A stretch of DNA of 64,000 nt from Alphaproteobacteria bacterium LSUCC0396. GTDB lineage: Bacteria; Pseudomonadota; Alphaproteobacteria; Puniceispirillales; Puniceispirillaceae. The translations under genes and the position numbers were made by a program. Each line of letters opens with the position of its first letter. The stretch's first letter is position 1. Shown piece by piece: positions 56,401-64,000 of the stretch. The notes beneath the pieces are model-generated. The model made no database searches. It saw only the letters and a program-made list of their open reading frames with translations, and was not told where the DNA came from. The stretch is from the NCBI GenBank assembly GCA_041228345.1, contig CP166131.1:682001-746000 (forward strand), given 5' to 3'.

Positions 56401-57219
56401 CTAATTGCCAAGCGCGATTGACCGCGCCTTTGCCGCCGCAACAGCCTTTGTCATCAGCGCTTCAAGACCATCATCAGCCATCAGAACCGCCAGAGCAGCC
56501 GCAGTAGTACCGCCTTTACTGGTAACATTTTCGCGCAGCACGGACGGCGGCGTATCTACTGCTGCCATCAAGGCAACGGCACCGCAAACGGTTGCCATTG
56601 CCAGTTCTTTTGCCAAATCGTCGGGAAGTCCGGCCTTGATACCTGCCGTGCTCATCGCCTCAACCAGCAAGAAAACATAAGCAGGCCCCGAACCGGAAAC
56701 CGCAGTCACCGCATCCATCAGCCCTTCATCTTGCAAATGCACAACTTGTCCGACCGCCGTCAAAAGCTGTGTTGCCAGATCACGCACCCTTTGAGGTGCA
56801 TCAGCAAATAACGCCGTGATCCCCTTGCCAACCGCCGCCGGCGTATTGGGCATCGCACGCATCACCGCCGCCTGATCGCCAAGCCGCTGTTTCAGCCAGC
56901 CGGTCGAGATACCCGCAGCAATCGAAAGGTAAGCACATTGGTCATGCGCCAGCGCGCCAAGTGCGGCAATAGCCTCATCCATCATTTGCGGCTTTACCGC
57001 CAGCACAATCATGGTGCTGTCAGGAGCGCCATCAGTAATCGCCGCCGCACAATCGGCATAGATCCGGACACGCGGTTGGCCATCCAGCCAGCCTAGATGG
57101 TCTTGGTAGGGTTCAATAATGGTAAAATTCGCTGCAAGGCTCGTGTCGGCAAGCCATCCTTCCAGCATTGCGCTGCCCATTTTACCGCATCCCAACAGCG
57201 TGATTTGCTGCGTTGCCAT
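56401..57219 (-). CDS. proC: Pyrroline-5-carboxylate reductase
   Basis: ProC makes proline from pyrroline-5-carboxylate with NAD(P)H. The 272-residue protein has the Rossmann start ITLLGCGKMGSAMLEGW, VLAVKPQMMDEAI, RAMPNTPAAVGKGITAL and the signature AVSGSGPAYVFLLVEAMSTAGI, then VTSKGGTTAAAL. Length and blocks are normal. It follows the YbjN-type gene by 5 bp on the same strand; this pairing is common in alphaproteobacteria, but the functional link is unclear. Confidence 0.95.
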   Translation of the reverse strand: MATQQITLLGCGKMGSAMLEGWLADTSLAANFTIIEPYQDHLGWLDGQPRVRIYADCAAAITDGAPDSTMIVLAVKPQMMDEAIAALGALAHDQCAYLSIAAGISTGWLKQRLGDQAAVMRAMPNTPAAVGKGITALFADAPQRVRDLATQLLTAVGQVVHLQDEGLMDAVTAVSGSGPAYVFLLVEAMSTAGIKAGLPDDLAKELAMATVCGAVALMAAVDTPPSVLRENVTSKGGTTAAALAVLMADDGLEALMTKAVAAAKARSIALGN

Positions 57220-57224
57220 AATCT

Positions 57225-57728
57225 CTAGGCCTCACCCTCGGTGGTGAACATCACTGCTGCAGCGGCATCGTTTGCGGATAGCGCGCCTTGTGCCACCTGA
57301 TAGATTGCCGGAAAGCAATGTTCACACTCACCAAGCATGATATCGACGACGTCTTCAATTTGTTCGGGCGTTGCCCCACCGGCACCGCGAAGTGGCAATG
57401 TATGCCGTAATTCCAATTCGCCGGTGCCAATATCAAGGGCCAAATGCCCCATGAAAATCTGCTGGTTCAGCAACGCCGCCAGCAGGGCAATATCACCCAT
57501 CCGGTCATTTTCACAGCGAACATCTATCCTGCAGGTAACCTGCATCGCCTCTTCATTATGCTGCCACGTTACCGCAAGCTGATAATCGCACCATTTGCCC
57601 GGCACCTCGACAAGCACCGCATTTTCGGCGCGCCGCTGCAACAACCAATCCTGATTAGTCACAAAACGCGTGACCAGTTCGATTGGATCGCCAAGAAGAA
57701 TGTCATGCTGATTTTGGCTTGGTGCCAT
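57225..57728 (-). CDS. YbjN domain protein
   Basis: The 167-residue protein belongs to the YbjN family (type III secretion chaperone-like fold) of unknown function. Visible blocks are WCDYQLAVTWQHNEEAMQVTCRID and LLNQQIFMGHLALDIGTGELELRHTLPLRG, then EQIEDVVDIMLGECEHCFPAIYQVA. It precedes proC by 5 bp. The 180-bp gap to the BMFP gene (57729-57908) holds no gene or clear signal that I can see. Confidence 0.85.
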   Translation of the reverse strand: MAPSQNQHDILLGDPIELVTRFVTNQDWLLQRRAENAVLVEVPGKWCDYQLAVTWQHNEEAMQVTCRIDVRCENDRMGDIALLAALLNQQIFMGHLALDIGTGELELRHTLPLRGAGGATPEQIEDVVDIMLGECEHCFPAIYQVAQGALSANDAAAAVMFTTEGEA

Positions 57729-57908
57729 GCGACGCGTTCCGAAATCCAGGCTCGGCTTTATTGCCGACGACCATCGCTAAAATGTCAAATTCGGATCGCG
57801 CATTCAATCTAATTCAACACAATATTTTGTGGCTCAATGGCAAGAGACCCACATCAATTTGTGGTTTTTCGGCCTTTTCCGCTGATTCGCGGCTATTGCA
57901 TTATCGCA

Positions 57909-58217
57909 TTATTTGCCACTATTTTTTGCACCTGTTTTGCGCTTTTTTGCTGATTTCGCGGGTGGCGCCGCCTTATCTGCCGACTCGGCCTCTTTTAGCA
58001 TCGTCGATTCGAGAAATGCTACCCGTGCCGCCAGCGCTTCATGGCGGGTACGCAGCGCATCATACTCTTCACGCGTCACAAGGCCGCGCGCATTCAGGCT
58101 GCGTTCCATACGCTGGCGAATAAGGTTATCCACCTCTTCGCGCATTCCGCCAAATGCCGATGCAGCACCATTTGCCATTTGTGCAATATCTGCGATGAAA
58201 TTTGAACGCGGTGCCAT
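57909..58217 (-). CDS. BMFP/UbiK-type accessory factor
   Basis: The 102-residue protein is from the membrane fusogenic protein family (BMFP, UbiK). It starts MAPRSNFIADIAQMANGAASAFGG, then has a coiled-coil region REEVDNLIRQRMERSLNARGLVTREEYDALRTRHEALAARVAFLE, and a basic Ala/Lys tail. AGGAG upstream sets the ATG at 58217. In E. coli UbiK assists late ubiquinone steps, which would fit the COQ9 gene nearby, but the family is broad. It is divergent from lgt. Confidence 0.82.
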   Translation of the reverse strand: MAPRSNFIADIAQMANGAASAFGGMREEVDNLIRQRMERSLNARGLVTREEYDALRTRHEALAARVAFLESTMLKEAESADKAAPPAKSAKKRKTGAKNSGK

Positions 58218-58293
58218 GATAAATCTCCTGTTACGATCCTGCCTGCCAAAAAAGCGGTAATCCGGATGGTACCAGCCACCATCTTTGCCCAAA

Positions 58294-58335
58294 CAATCTG
58301 TAAATTACACAATCTGTAAATTACACAATCTTTAA
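58294..58335. repeat. 16-bp tandem repeat between BMFP gene and lgt
   Basis: Copies of CAATCTGTAAATTACA begin at 58294 and 58310, with a third, partial one (CAATCTTTAA) at 58326. They lie in the 275-bp divergent spacer 58218-58492. No promoter pair is clear around them, though the region is AT-rich and must contain the BMFP and lgt promoters. Confidence 0.85.
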
Positions 58336-58492
58336 TTCGTGCGATCTTTTTTTGTGCCTTATGTTCCTTATCATAAATAATGCCGCTAGAGTAAGGATGC
58401 AACCGCCGAGGATAGGAACAAATCATCTTGGCGACCCCAAATCAAGATAACCAAAGCCAATCCAGCGCAGTGGAAAGACCGAAAGACATCAC

Positions 58493-59317
58493 ATGATCAT
58501 TCAGCCGGTACCCGTTGATTACCTTGTTAGTGCCATCACGCTTCCCGAATTCAATGTCTTTGCGGTTCAGTTCGGGGATTTTGGTATTCGCTGGTACGCG
58601 CTTGCCTATATTGCCGGTCTGTTGATTGGCATTTATATTTTGCGCCGCGAAACCCGCCTTGCAACCGCGGTGATGACTGCTGATCAGACTGACCGGCTGC
58701 TTAATTATTTGCTGATCGGCATTATTCTTGGCGGACGTCTTGGTTATGTCTTTTTCTATAATGCGGGTTTTTACCTGAGCAATCCGATCGCGATCTTTTA
58801 CGTCTGGCAGGGCGGCATGTCATTTCATGGGGCACTAATCGGCGTTGCTGCCGCGCTTTATGTCATGTCACGGCGCCATAAAATTCCGCTTTTAGCTGTG
58901 GCCGACAGGGTGGCAATGGTCACGCCGATTGGCCTGTTTCTGGGGCGCTTGTCAAACTTCATCAATGCCGAGCTTTATGGCCGTGTTACCGATGTGCCGT
59001 GGGCCATGATTTTTCCCAATAGCGATGGTCAACCGCGTCACCCAAGCCAGCTTTATGAGGCTGGTCTTGAGGGGGTTTTGCTTGGTATTGCGATGTATGT
59101 TTTCTGGCGGCGGGGATGGCTTGGCGCGCATGGACGCCTCAGCGGTGTGTTCTTGTCTGGCTACGGTGCAGCGCGATTCCTTGTCGAGCTTGTGCGCCAG
59201 CCCGATGCCCATATCGGATTGTTGGCAGGTGGGCTAAGCATGGGGCAGATATTATCCCTGCCAATGATGATGATCGGCATTTATCTGCTGCGCCAAAGCT
59301 GGCAGTCGGGCAGATAA
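58493..59317 (+). CDS. lgt: Prolipoprotein diacylglyceryl transferase
   Basis: Lgt adds diacylglycerol from phosphatidylglycerol to the lipobox cysteine of prolipoproteins. The 274-residue membrane protein has about seven transmembrane segments, the block GGRLGYVFFYN, the essential HGALIGV (His) and the signature GRLSNFINAELYGRVTDVPWAMIFP (Arg and Glu) with PRHPSQLYEAGLEG. AGACAT precedes the ATG. The midA-like gene starts directly after the stop (TAAATG), so lgt-midA-pgeF are one operon. A 22-codon lipoprotein-like frame follows this operon. Confidence 0.95.
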   Translation: MIIQPVPVDYLVSAITLPEFNVFAVQFGDFGIRWYALAYIAGLLIGIYILRRETRLATAVMTADQTDRLLNYLLIGIILGGRLGYVFFYNAGFYLSNPIAIFYVWQGGMSFHGALIGVAAALYVMSRRHKIPLLAVADRVAMVTPIGLFLGRLSNFINAELYGRVTDVPWAMIFPNSDGQPRHPSQLYEAGLEGVLLGIAMYVFWRRGWLGAHGRLSGVFLSGYGAARFLVELVRQPDAHIGLLAGGLSMGQILSLPMMMIGIYLLRQSWQSGR

Positions 59318-60472
59318 ATGGCAAACAAGATCGCCACCATTGTTGATAGCGTGCTATCTGATCATATCACAAATCAGATCAGGCGCCACGGGCCGCTAAC
59401 CCTTGCCAGCTATATTGACCTTGCGCTTGGCGATGCTGAACATGGCTATTACCAGAAACAGGACCCGCTGGGTGCATCAGGCGATTTTACCACTGCACCC
59501 GAGATTTCTGGTCTGTTTGGCGAGATGTGCGGGCTATATCTTGCCCATATGGCCGACCTCGCCAACCTCGATAATCCGGCAATTCTTGAGCTCGGGCCGG
59601 GGCGTGGCAGTTTAATGGCTGATATGCGTCATGCGTGGGCTCAAATCATGCCGCCCCTCGCCGCCGCGCCGGTGCATCTCGTGGAAACCAGTCCAGCTTT
59701 GCGAAAACGCCAAAGTGACCGGCTTGGCGATGCCGCGCTTTATTGGCATCAGGATCTGGACGACCTGCCTGCGCGGCCGATCTTTGGGATTGCCAATGAG
59801 TTTTTTGATGCGCTACCGATAAATCAGGCCATTTGGCGGCAGTCCGAAACCAGCAAAACCGGCGCATGGCATCACCGGCTTGTCGGGCTTGTTGATCACC
59901 GGCTTGGCTTCGTTAATGGGCCGGCTCTTAGCGAGGCCGAGCTTGATGAGTGGCATTTATCAGCACCCGCGGGCGCCCTGCCAGCCGCTGGCACCATTGC
60001 CGAATATTGCGCCATTGCCGATCAATATACCGGCAAGCTGGCGCGCCATATTGCGACTTATGGGGGGGCGTGTTTGATTGTCGATTACGGGCGTGATGGG
60101 TCAAGTGGCGACAGCCTGCAAGCGGTTGCTAACCATCAGCCAGTTGACGTTTTCTATCAACCAGGCGATGCCGATTTATCGCATTGGGTTGATTTCGGTG
60201 CCTTGCGCCGCGCCGCAATTGCGGCTGGTGCGCGTCTTGTCGGGCCTGTTACCCAAGGCGACTTTCTCCGCGGTATTGGCATTGCCCAGCGCACCGAGGC
60301 ATTAGCAAGACTGGCCGATGCCGAGACCCGCCGCGGCCTGCTTGCCGCGGTTGACCGTTTGGTGAGCAGCCATCAAATGGGATCGGCGTTCAAGGTCGGG
60401 TTGTTATTGCCGCCCGGAAACGGGTTACCGCCGGGATTTGCAGTTGCAGATGAAACGGAAACAGCCAAATGA
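59318..60472 (+). CDS. MidA/NDUFAF7-family methyltransferase
   Basis: The 384-residue protein belongs to the SAM-dependent methyltransferase family of mitochondrial NDUFAF7, which methylates an Arg of a complex I subunit and is needed for complex I assembly. Visible blocks are GYYQKQDPLGASGDFTTAPEISGLFGEM, ILELGPGRGSLMADM (SAM loop) and GIANEFFDALPINQ (family active-site motif), then LIVDYGRDG. The ATG follows the lgt stop directly and the stop overlaps pgeF by 4 bp. The substrate in bacteria is inferred by analogy. Confidence 0.9.
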   Translation: MANKIATIVDSVLSDHITNQIRRHGPLTLASYIDLALGDAEHGYYQKQDPLGASGDFTTAPEISGLFGEMCGLYLAHMADLANLDNPAILELGPGRGSLMADMRHAWAQIMPPLAAAPVHLVETSPALRKRQSDRLGDAALYWHQDLDDLPARPIFGIANEFFDALPINQAIWRQSETSKTGAWHHRLVGLVDHRLGFVNGPALSEAELDEWHLSAPAGALPAAGTIAEYCAIADQYTGKLARHIATYGGACLIVDYGRDGSSGDSLQAVANHQPVDVFYQPGDADLSHWVDFGALRRAAIAAGARLVGPVTQGDFLRGIGIAQRTEALARLADAETRRGLLAAVDRLVSSHQMGSAFKVGLLLPPGNGLPPGFAVADETETAK

Positions 60473-61341
60473 GCAGAAAAATGCCAGTAACGCTCGCGGG
60501 CGGCCCTCAATGCTATCAACATGATGATTGGCTGACGGATCAAGCCAGTAGCGCGCAAAATAGTAACCGGCAAAATAATGCTGGGCAAATCAGGCATGGA
60601 TTTTTCACCGCCAATGGGGGCGTCAGCACCGGTCTTTATCAAAGTTTAAATTGTGGCTTTGGCTCAGATGATCAACCGGCACTGATTGCTGAAAACCGGC
60701 GCCGTGTCGGTGCCAGCCTTGGGTTTCGTCCTGAACAGATGTTTGGCCTTCGCCAGACCCATTCGGCCAGCGTTGTTGAAATCACCGCCACCACCGATGC
60801 CAGCAAAGACGCCCGCCCCGCCGCTGATGCCCTCATCACAGATGCAGAAAACTGCCTGTTGGCAATATTGACCGCCGATTGCGTGCCAGTGCTTTTTGCT
60901 GTTCCCGCGCTTGGCCTTGTTGGCGCGGCACATGCGGGTTGGCGCGGTGCGGTTAATGGGGTTTTGGAGGCCACCATTACAGCAATGATGAACAAAGGCG
61001 CAGCAGCGGCAGATATCGAGGCCGTTATCGGCCCTTCGATCCAGCAAGCCAGCTATCAGGTGGGCGATGATTTGCGCACAAGCGTTCTAGCCGCCGATAA
61101 CGACGCCGATCATTTTTTTCAGCCGGATATCGACGATAAATACCGCTTTGATCTTCCCGGATTTGTGCAATCACGCCTGCGAAAGGCGGGGCTGACCAAA
61201 CTGCATGATCTTGGCATCGACACATATGGCGAATCATCTGGCCTATTTTCCCACCGGCAGGCAACACACGCCGCTTTACCTAACTCGGGACGACAAATTT
61301 CGGCCATAGGCCTTGTGAAAACGCCCATCGGTGAAACCTAG
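60469..61341 (+). CDS. pgeF: Polyphenol oxidase / YfiH-family purine-peptidoglycan enzyme
   Basis: PgeF (YfiH) removes misincorporated amino acids from peptidoglycan precursors; the family also includes purine-nucleoside and copper laccase-like activities. The 290-residue protein has the blocks NGGVSTGLYQSLNCG, GLRQTHSASVVEI (His), LAILTADCVPVLFAV (Cys) and VGAAHAGWRGAVNGVLEATI (His), all residues of the metal site. The ATG overlaps midA by 4 bp. The exact substrate is not fixed by sequence. Confidence 0.9.
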   Translation: MSRKMPVTLAGGPQCYQHDDWLTDQASSAQNSNRQNNAGQIRHGFFTANGGVSTGLYQSLNCGFGSDDQPALIAENRRRVGASLGFRPEQMFGLRQTHSASVVEITATTDASKDARPAADALITDAENCLLAILTADCVPVLFAVPALGLVGAAHAGWRGAVNGVLEATITAMMNKGAAAADIEAVIGPSIQQASYQVGDDLRTSVLAADNDADHFFQPDIDDKYRFDLPGFVQSRLRKAGLTKLHDLGIDTYGESSGLFSHRQATHAALPNSGRQISAIGLVKTPIGET

Positions 61342-61358
61342 TTGAGGGGGCAGCAATC

Positions 61359-61427
61359 ATGCCGCATCTATATATTTTCCTTGGATTGATGTTTCTTGCG
61401 CTGCTGGCGTCCTGCGTCATCAGCTAG
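61359..61427 (+). CDS. 22-residue lipoprotein-like micropeptide
   Basis: The frame encodes MPHLYIFLGLMFLALLASCVIS. It is a hydrophobic leader with a perfect lipobox LASC, and only three residues follow the cysteine. GAGGGGG ends about nine bases upstream of the ATG, which is a strong ribosome binding site, and it follows pgeF by 17 bp. If processed it would give a lipidated tetrapeptide. It is too short for homology, and could be a leader peptide or a chance frame. The lgt enzyme that would lipidate it is encoded in the same operon. Confidence 0.45.
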   Translation: MPHLYIFLGLMFLALLASCVIS

Positions 61428-61468
61428 ACATAACCGCATAGTTTTTGGCGAAATTGCGGCTTATCTTC

Positions 61469-61497
61469 TTGCCCGTAGCGTGGCTGATTGCTATAGC
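61469..61497 (+). promoter_or_regulatory. Sigma-70 type promoter for prs
   Basis: TTGCCC (61469-61474) and TATAGC (61492-61497) are spaced by 17 bp, about 45 bp upstream of the prs start. This is the best promoter candidate in the 115-bp spacer after the micropeptide gene. By inspection only. Confidence 0.5.
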
Positions 61498-61542
61498 AAG
61501 TGCCGGAGCCATCACGGGTCATCCTACACAAGGTTTTGATGT

Positions 61543-62472
61543 ATGAAGATTTTATCCTGCAATAGCAACAGGCCGTTGGCGGAAGCCATTGCCGCCTATT
61601 TGGATGTCCCGCTTACCAAAGCCGATGTGAAACGGTTTGCCGATATGGAGGTTTTCGTCGAAATTGGCGAGAATGTTCGCGGTGAAGACGTTTTTGTTGT
61701 GCAATCGACCTGCTTTCCGGCGAATGATAATGTGATGGAATTGCTGGTCGCTCTTGACGCACTGCGACGCGGCTCTGCCCGCCGAATTACCGCTGTTATC
61801 CCGTATTACGGCTATGCGCGCCAAGACCGCAAATCAGGCCCACGCACGCCTATCTCTGCAAAATTGCTGGCGAACCTGATCACCTCTGCTGGCGCCGATC
61901 GCGTTTTAACGATTGATCTGCACGCTGGCCAGATTCAGGGCTTTTTTGATATCCCAACCGACAATTTATTTGCCGCTCCGGTTTTCGTTAGCGACATCAA
62001 GGAACGTTATGACGGCTCTAAGCTGATGATTGTTTCACCTGATGTTGGCGGCGTTGTGCGGGCACGGTCACTCGCCCGCCGGCTTGAGGCTGATCTTGCG
62101 ATCATTGATAAACGCCGCCCAAAGGCAGGCGTGTCTGAAGTCATGAACATCATTGGCGATGTTGAAGACCGCCATTGCATCATGGTTGATGATATCGTCG
62201 ATTCCGGTGGCACGCTTTGCAACGCTGCGGTCGCCCTGATGAAGGCTGGCGCCCTGTCGGTTGATGCCTATGTTACGCATGGGGTTTTATCAGGTGGTGC
62301 GGTCAGCCGTGTTGCGGCATCACCGCTTAACTCGCTGGTGACAACAGACTCGATTCCAGCCACCGAAGCAGTCCGCGTTGCCCGCAATATCCGGCAATTA
62401 TCTATCGCCCCGTTATTGGGTGAGGCGATGCTGCGGATCAACGAAGAACGTTCGGTCTCAACACTGTTTTAA
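61543..62472 (+). CDS. prs: Ribose-phosphate pyrophosphokinase
   Basis: Prs makes PRPP from ribose-5-phosphate and ATP for nucleotides, histidine and tryptophan. The 309-residue protein starts [20 protein letters not shown]. It has [47 protein letters not shown] in pieces, the flexible loop KRRPKAG and the PRPP-binding motif [12 protein letters not shown]. It ends RSVSTLF, as in other bacterial Prs. Length is standard. rplY and pth follow, the usual prs-rplY-pth-ychF order. Confidence 0.97.
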   Translation: MKILSCNSNRPLAEAIAAYLDVPLTKADVKRFADMEVFVEIGENVRGEDVFVVQSTCFPANDNVMELLVALDALRRGSARRITAVIPYYGYARQDRKSGPRTPISAKLLANLITSAGADRVLTIDLHAGQIQGFFDIPTDNLFAAPVFVSDIKERYDGSKLMIVSPDVGGVVRARSLARRLEADLAIIDKRRPKAGVSEVMNIIGDVEDRHCIMVDDIVDSGGTLCNAAVALMKAGALSVDAYVTHGVLSGGAVSRVAASPLNSLVTTDSIPATEAVRVARNIRQLSIAPLLGEAMLRINEERSVSTLF

Positions 62473-62509
62473 GGCACTGTCTGATTCGCGCGTGAAAACG
62501 CAAAAAAGC

Positions 62510-62538
62510 TTGTATTTTTCCAGTAATCAGCCTATATC
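62510..62538 (+). promoter_or_regulatory. Sigma-70 type promoter for rplY-pth
   Basis: TTGTAT (62510-62515) and TATATC (62533-62538) with a 17-bp spacer lie in the 123-bp gap between prs and rplY, about 58 bp before the rplY start. Good geometry, by inspection only. Confidence 0.55.
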
Positions 62539-62595
62539 TCCGCTGCCGCGCACCCCTGGAGGCGCGGTACATTGTTTTATAAAAAGGAGTTAGCA

Positions 62596-63249
62596 ATGTC
62601 TGACAATACAACCATTAGCGCAGAACAGCGCGAACGGGTCGGTAAGGGGTCCGCCCGTGCGGTACGCCGTGCAGGTCGAGTCCCTGCCGTCATTTATGGC
62701 GACAAAAAGGAACCATTGGGCATCACCCTAGAAACCCGTGAGATCTCCAAGATCATTCATCAGCCTGGCATTTTCGGCCGGTTGCTTGATATCAAGGTTG
62801 GCAAAGACAGTCACACCGTTCTGACACGTGATATTCAGTTTCATCCGGTGAGCGATAACATTCTTCATATGGATTTCCTGCGCGTATCAGGTTCAGCCAA
62901 AGTTGCAGTTGCGGTTGCCGTTGAATTTATCAACGAAGATGATTGCCCGGGTATTAAGATCGGCGGCGTTCTGAACGTTGTTCGTTACGAGGTTGAACTG
63001 CTGTGTCCGGCAACAACAATTCCGGAAAAGATCACAGTTGACCTTAGCGGGTTAAAGATTGGTGACTCGGTTCATATCAGCACCATCGACTTGCCAGATG
63101 GTGTCACCCCGACGATCACTGATCGTGACTTTACCGTCGCGACCATCGCCTCACCGGGCGGCGGCGTGAAGAACGAAGACGAGGACGACGCCGAGGGCGA
63201 TAGTGGCGGTGACGCCGCAGCTGAAAACGCTGAGGCATCCGACGAATAG
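62596..63249 (+). CDS. rplY: 50S ribosomal protein L25 / Ctc
   Basis: L25 binds 5S rRNA. The 217-residue protein starts MSDNTTISAEQRERVGKGSARAVRRAGRVPAVIYG after AAGGAG, six bases upstream. It has the N-terminal 5S-binding domain and the C-terminal TL5/Ctc domain with HMDFLRVSGSAKVAVAVAVEFINEDDCPGIKIGGVLNVVRYEVELLCPATTIPEKITVDLSGLKIGDSVHISTI in pieces. The long form with an acidic Asp/Glu/Ala-rich tail (residues about 195-217) is usual in alphaproteobacteria. pth follows 33 bp downstream. Confidence 0.96.
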   Translation: MSDNTTISAEQRERVGKGSARAVRRAGRVPAVIYGDKKEPLGITLETREISKIIHQPGIFGRLLDIKVGKDSHTVLTRDIQFHPVSDNILHMDFLRVSGSAKVAVAVAVEFINEDDCPGIKIGGVLNVVRYEVELLCPATTIPEKITVDLSGLKIGDSVHISTIDLPDGVTPTITDRDFTVATIASPGGGVKNEDEDDAEGDSGGDAAAENAEASDE

Positions 63250-63282
63250 GCATCAGCCTATCCAACCCAAAACGGGACAATC

Positions 63283-63942
63283 ATGCGTCTTTTTGCAGGA
63301 CTGGGAAATCCCGGATCATCATATGCCATCAACCGGCACAATGTCGGGTTCATGGCCCTTGATCATCTTGCCGATCAGCATGGGTTTACCCCTTGGAAAA
63401 AAAAGGGGGCATCGCTGATCAGCGATGGCCGTATCGGGTCAGAAAAAATCATTCTTGTGAAGCCGCAGAGCTTTATGAACAAATCCGGCCTTCCAATTGC
63501 CGAGATTGCGCGGTTTCACAAGATCGACATTAATGACATTTTCGTATTCCATGACGAGCTTGATCTCGTTGCGGGAAGGTTGCGGGTCAAGGCCGGCGGT
63601 GGGCATGGCGGGCATAATGGCCTTCGCGATATTGACCGGCATATGGGCGTTAATTACTGGCGTGTTCGCATCGGCATTGGTCGCCCGCCACATGATGCTA
63701 TGGATGTAAAATCATGGGTTTTGGCCGACTTTGGTAATGACGAGCGATCGGGCTGGCTTGCACGCTTGCTTGAGGCAATCTCTGATGAGGCCGAACGGCT
63801 TGTGACACATGATGATGGCGGTTTTATGAGCCGTGTTGCCTATCTGGCACCGGCCCCGCAAACGGGTTCTTCAGGTGATAAAGACGGTAATGAAGACGAA
63901 AAGAAAGACCGTCCTGTCTCCACCCGACCAAAACAGACTTAA
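63283..63942 (+). CDS. pth: Peptidyl-tRNA hydrolase
   Basis: Pth releases tRNA from peptidyl-tRNA that has dropped off ribosomes. The 219-residue protein starts MRLFAGLGNPGSSYAINRHNVGFMALD with the conserved Asn and catalytic His, then KPQSFMNKSG, FHDELDLVAGRLRVKAGGGHGGHNGLRDI and VRIGIGRP. The last 25 residues form a charged tail (SSGDKDGNEDEKKD). It follows rplY and precedes ychF. Confidence 0.96.
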   Translation: MRLFAGLGNPGSSYAINRHNVGFMALDHLADQHGFTPWKKKGASLISDGRIGSEKIILVKPQSFMNKSGLPIAEIARFHKIDINDIFVFHDELDLVAGRLRVKAGGGHGGHNGLRDIDRHMGVNYWRVRIGIGRPPHDAMDVKSWVLADFGNDERSGWLARLLEAISDEAERLVTHDDGGFMSRVAYLAPAPQTGSSGDKDGNEDEKKDRPVSTRPKQT

Positions 63943-63980
63943 GCAAAAACAGCATTTAACGGATATGGGGTTTACCAGAT

Positions 63981-64000
63981 ATGGGATTTAATTGTGGCAT
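63981..64000 (+). CDS. ychF: Start of GTP-binding protein YchF (partial)
   Basis: The last 20 bases read ATG GGA TTT AAT TGT GGC AT, encoding MGFNCG and then Ile or Met. This is the typical N-terminus of the ribosome-associated GTPase YchF/EngD (MGFNCGIVGLPNVGKST), and its place directly after pth is the usual one. The gene continues outside the window. Confidence 0.75.

Overview
The window looks like a chromosomal segment of a free-living alphaproteobacterium of moderate G+C. This is inferred from gene families and order: yebC-ruvC-ruvA, zapA-6S RNA-fau, glyQ-glyS-ppdK, dnaG-rpoD, uvrC-pgsA-moaD, an ilvE/marR/ompR-type/envZ-type cluster like Rhodobacter petPR, a COQ9 homologue and an ELM1-family protein. 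A marine SAR116-like relative would fit, but the genus cannot be fixed by eye. There is no rRNA operon, CRISPR array, insertion sequence or intact prophage. Almost everything is core housekeeping, densely packed.

Layout. 1-4139 (minus strand): Holliday-junction genes, a YebC regulator, a YmdB-like phosphoesterase, 5-formyl-THF cyclo-ligase, a 6S RNA candidate, ZapA and a small coiled-coil protein. 4140-4465 is a divergent control region with inverted repeats. 4466-11581 (plus): transketolase, GAPDH, EF-P, an inositol-phosphatase family enzyme and a MotA/ExbB plus MotB/OmpA-like pair. 11682-12545: a lipoprotein gene interrupted by a stop codon. 12566-23047 is mostly minus: an ABC exporter, pyruvate phosphate dikinase, GlyRS, an S49 peptidase and a methyltransferase, with rpmE on plus. 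23347-31613: polyprenyl synthase, two truncated phage-type genes, an RNA methyltransferase, a small ribbon-helix-helix protein, an amidotransferase, a hydantoinase-A protein and a DMT transporter. 31686-36421 (minus): a tRNA(CAU), rpoD, dnaG and yqeY. 36616-43430: carAB, greA, an Lrp regulator and an ELM1-family protein. 43486-48067: MsrP, an aminotransferase and uvrB. 48068-48630 is the longest gene-free stretch; it is AT-rich, carries DnaA-box-like sites and a concentric dyad, and is a candidate replication origin. 48631-64000: uvrC, pgsA, moaD, ilvE, a MarR/response-regulator/kinase cluster, coq9, proC, lgt, midA, pgeF, prs, rplY, pth and the first codons of ychF.

The least ordinary items are the 48.2-48.4 kb element, a divergent pair of 5'-truncated phage-type genes (24.4-25.0 kb), the nonsense-interrupted lipoprotein (11.7-12.5 kb), a 22-codon mini-lipoprotein in the lgt neighbourhood (61.36 kb), a GAPDH with an NADP-type signature, and recurring 12-19 bp tandem duplications in spacers.
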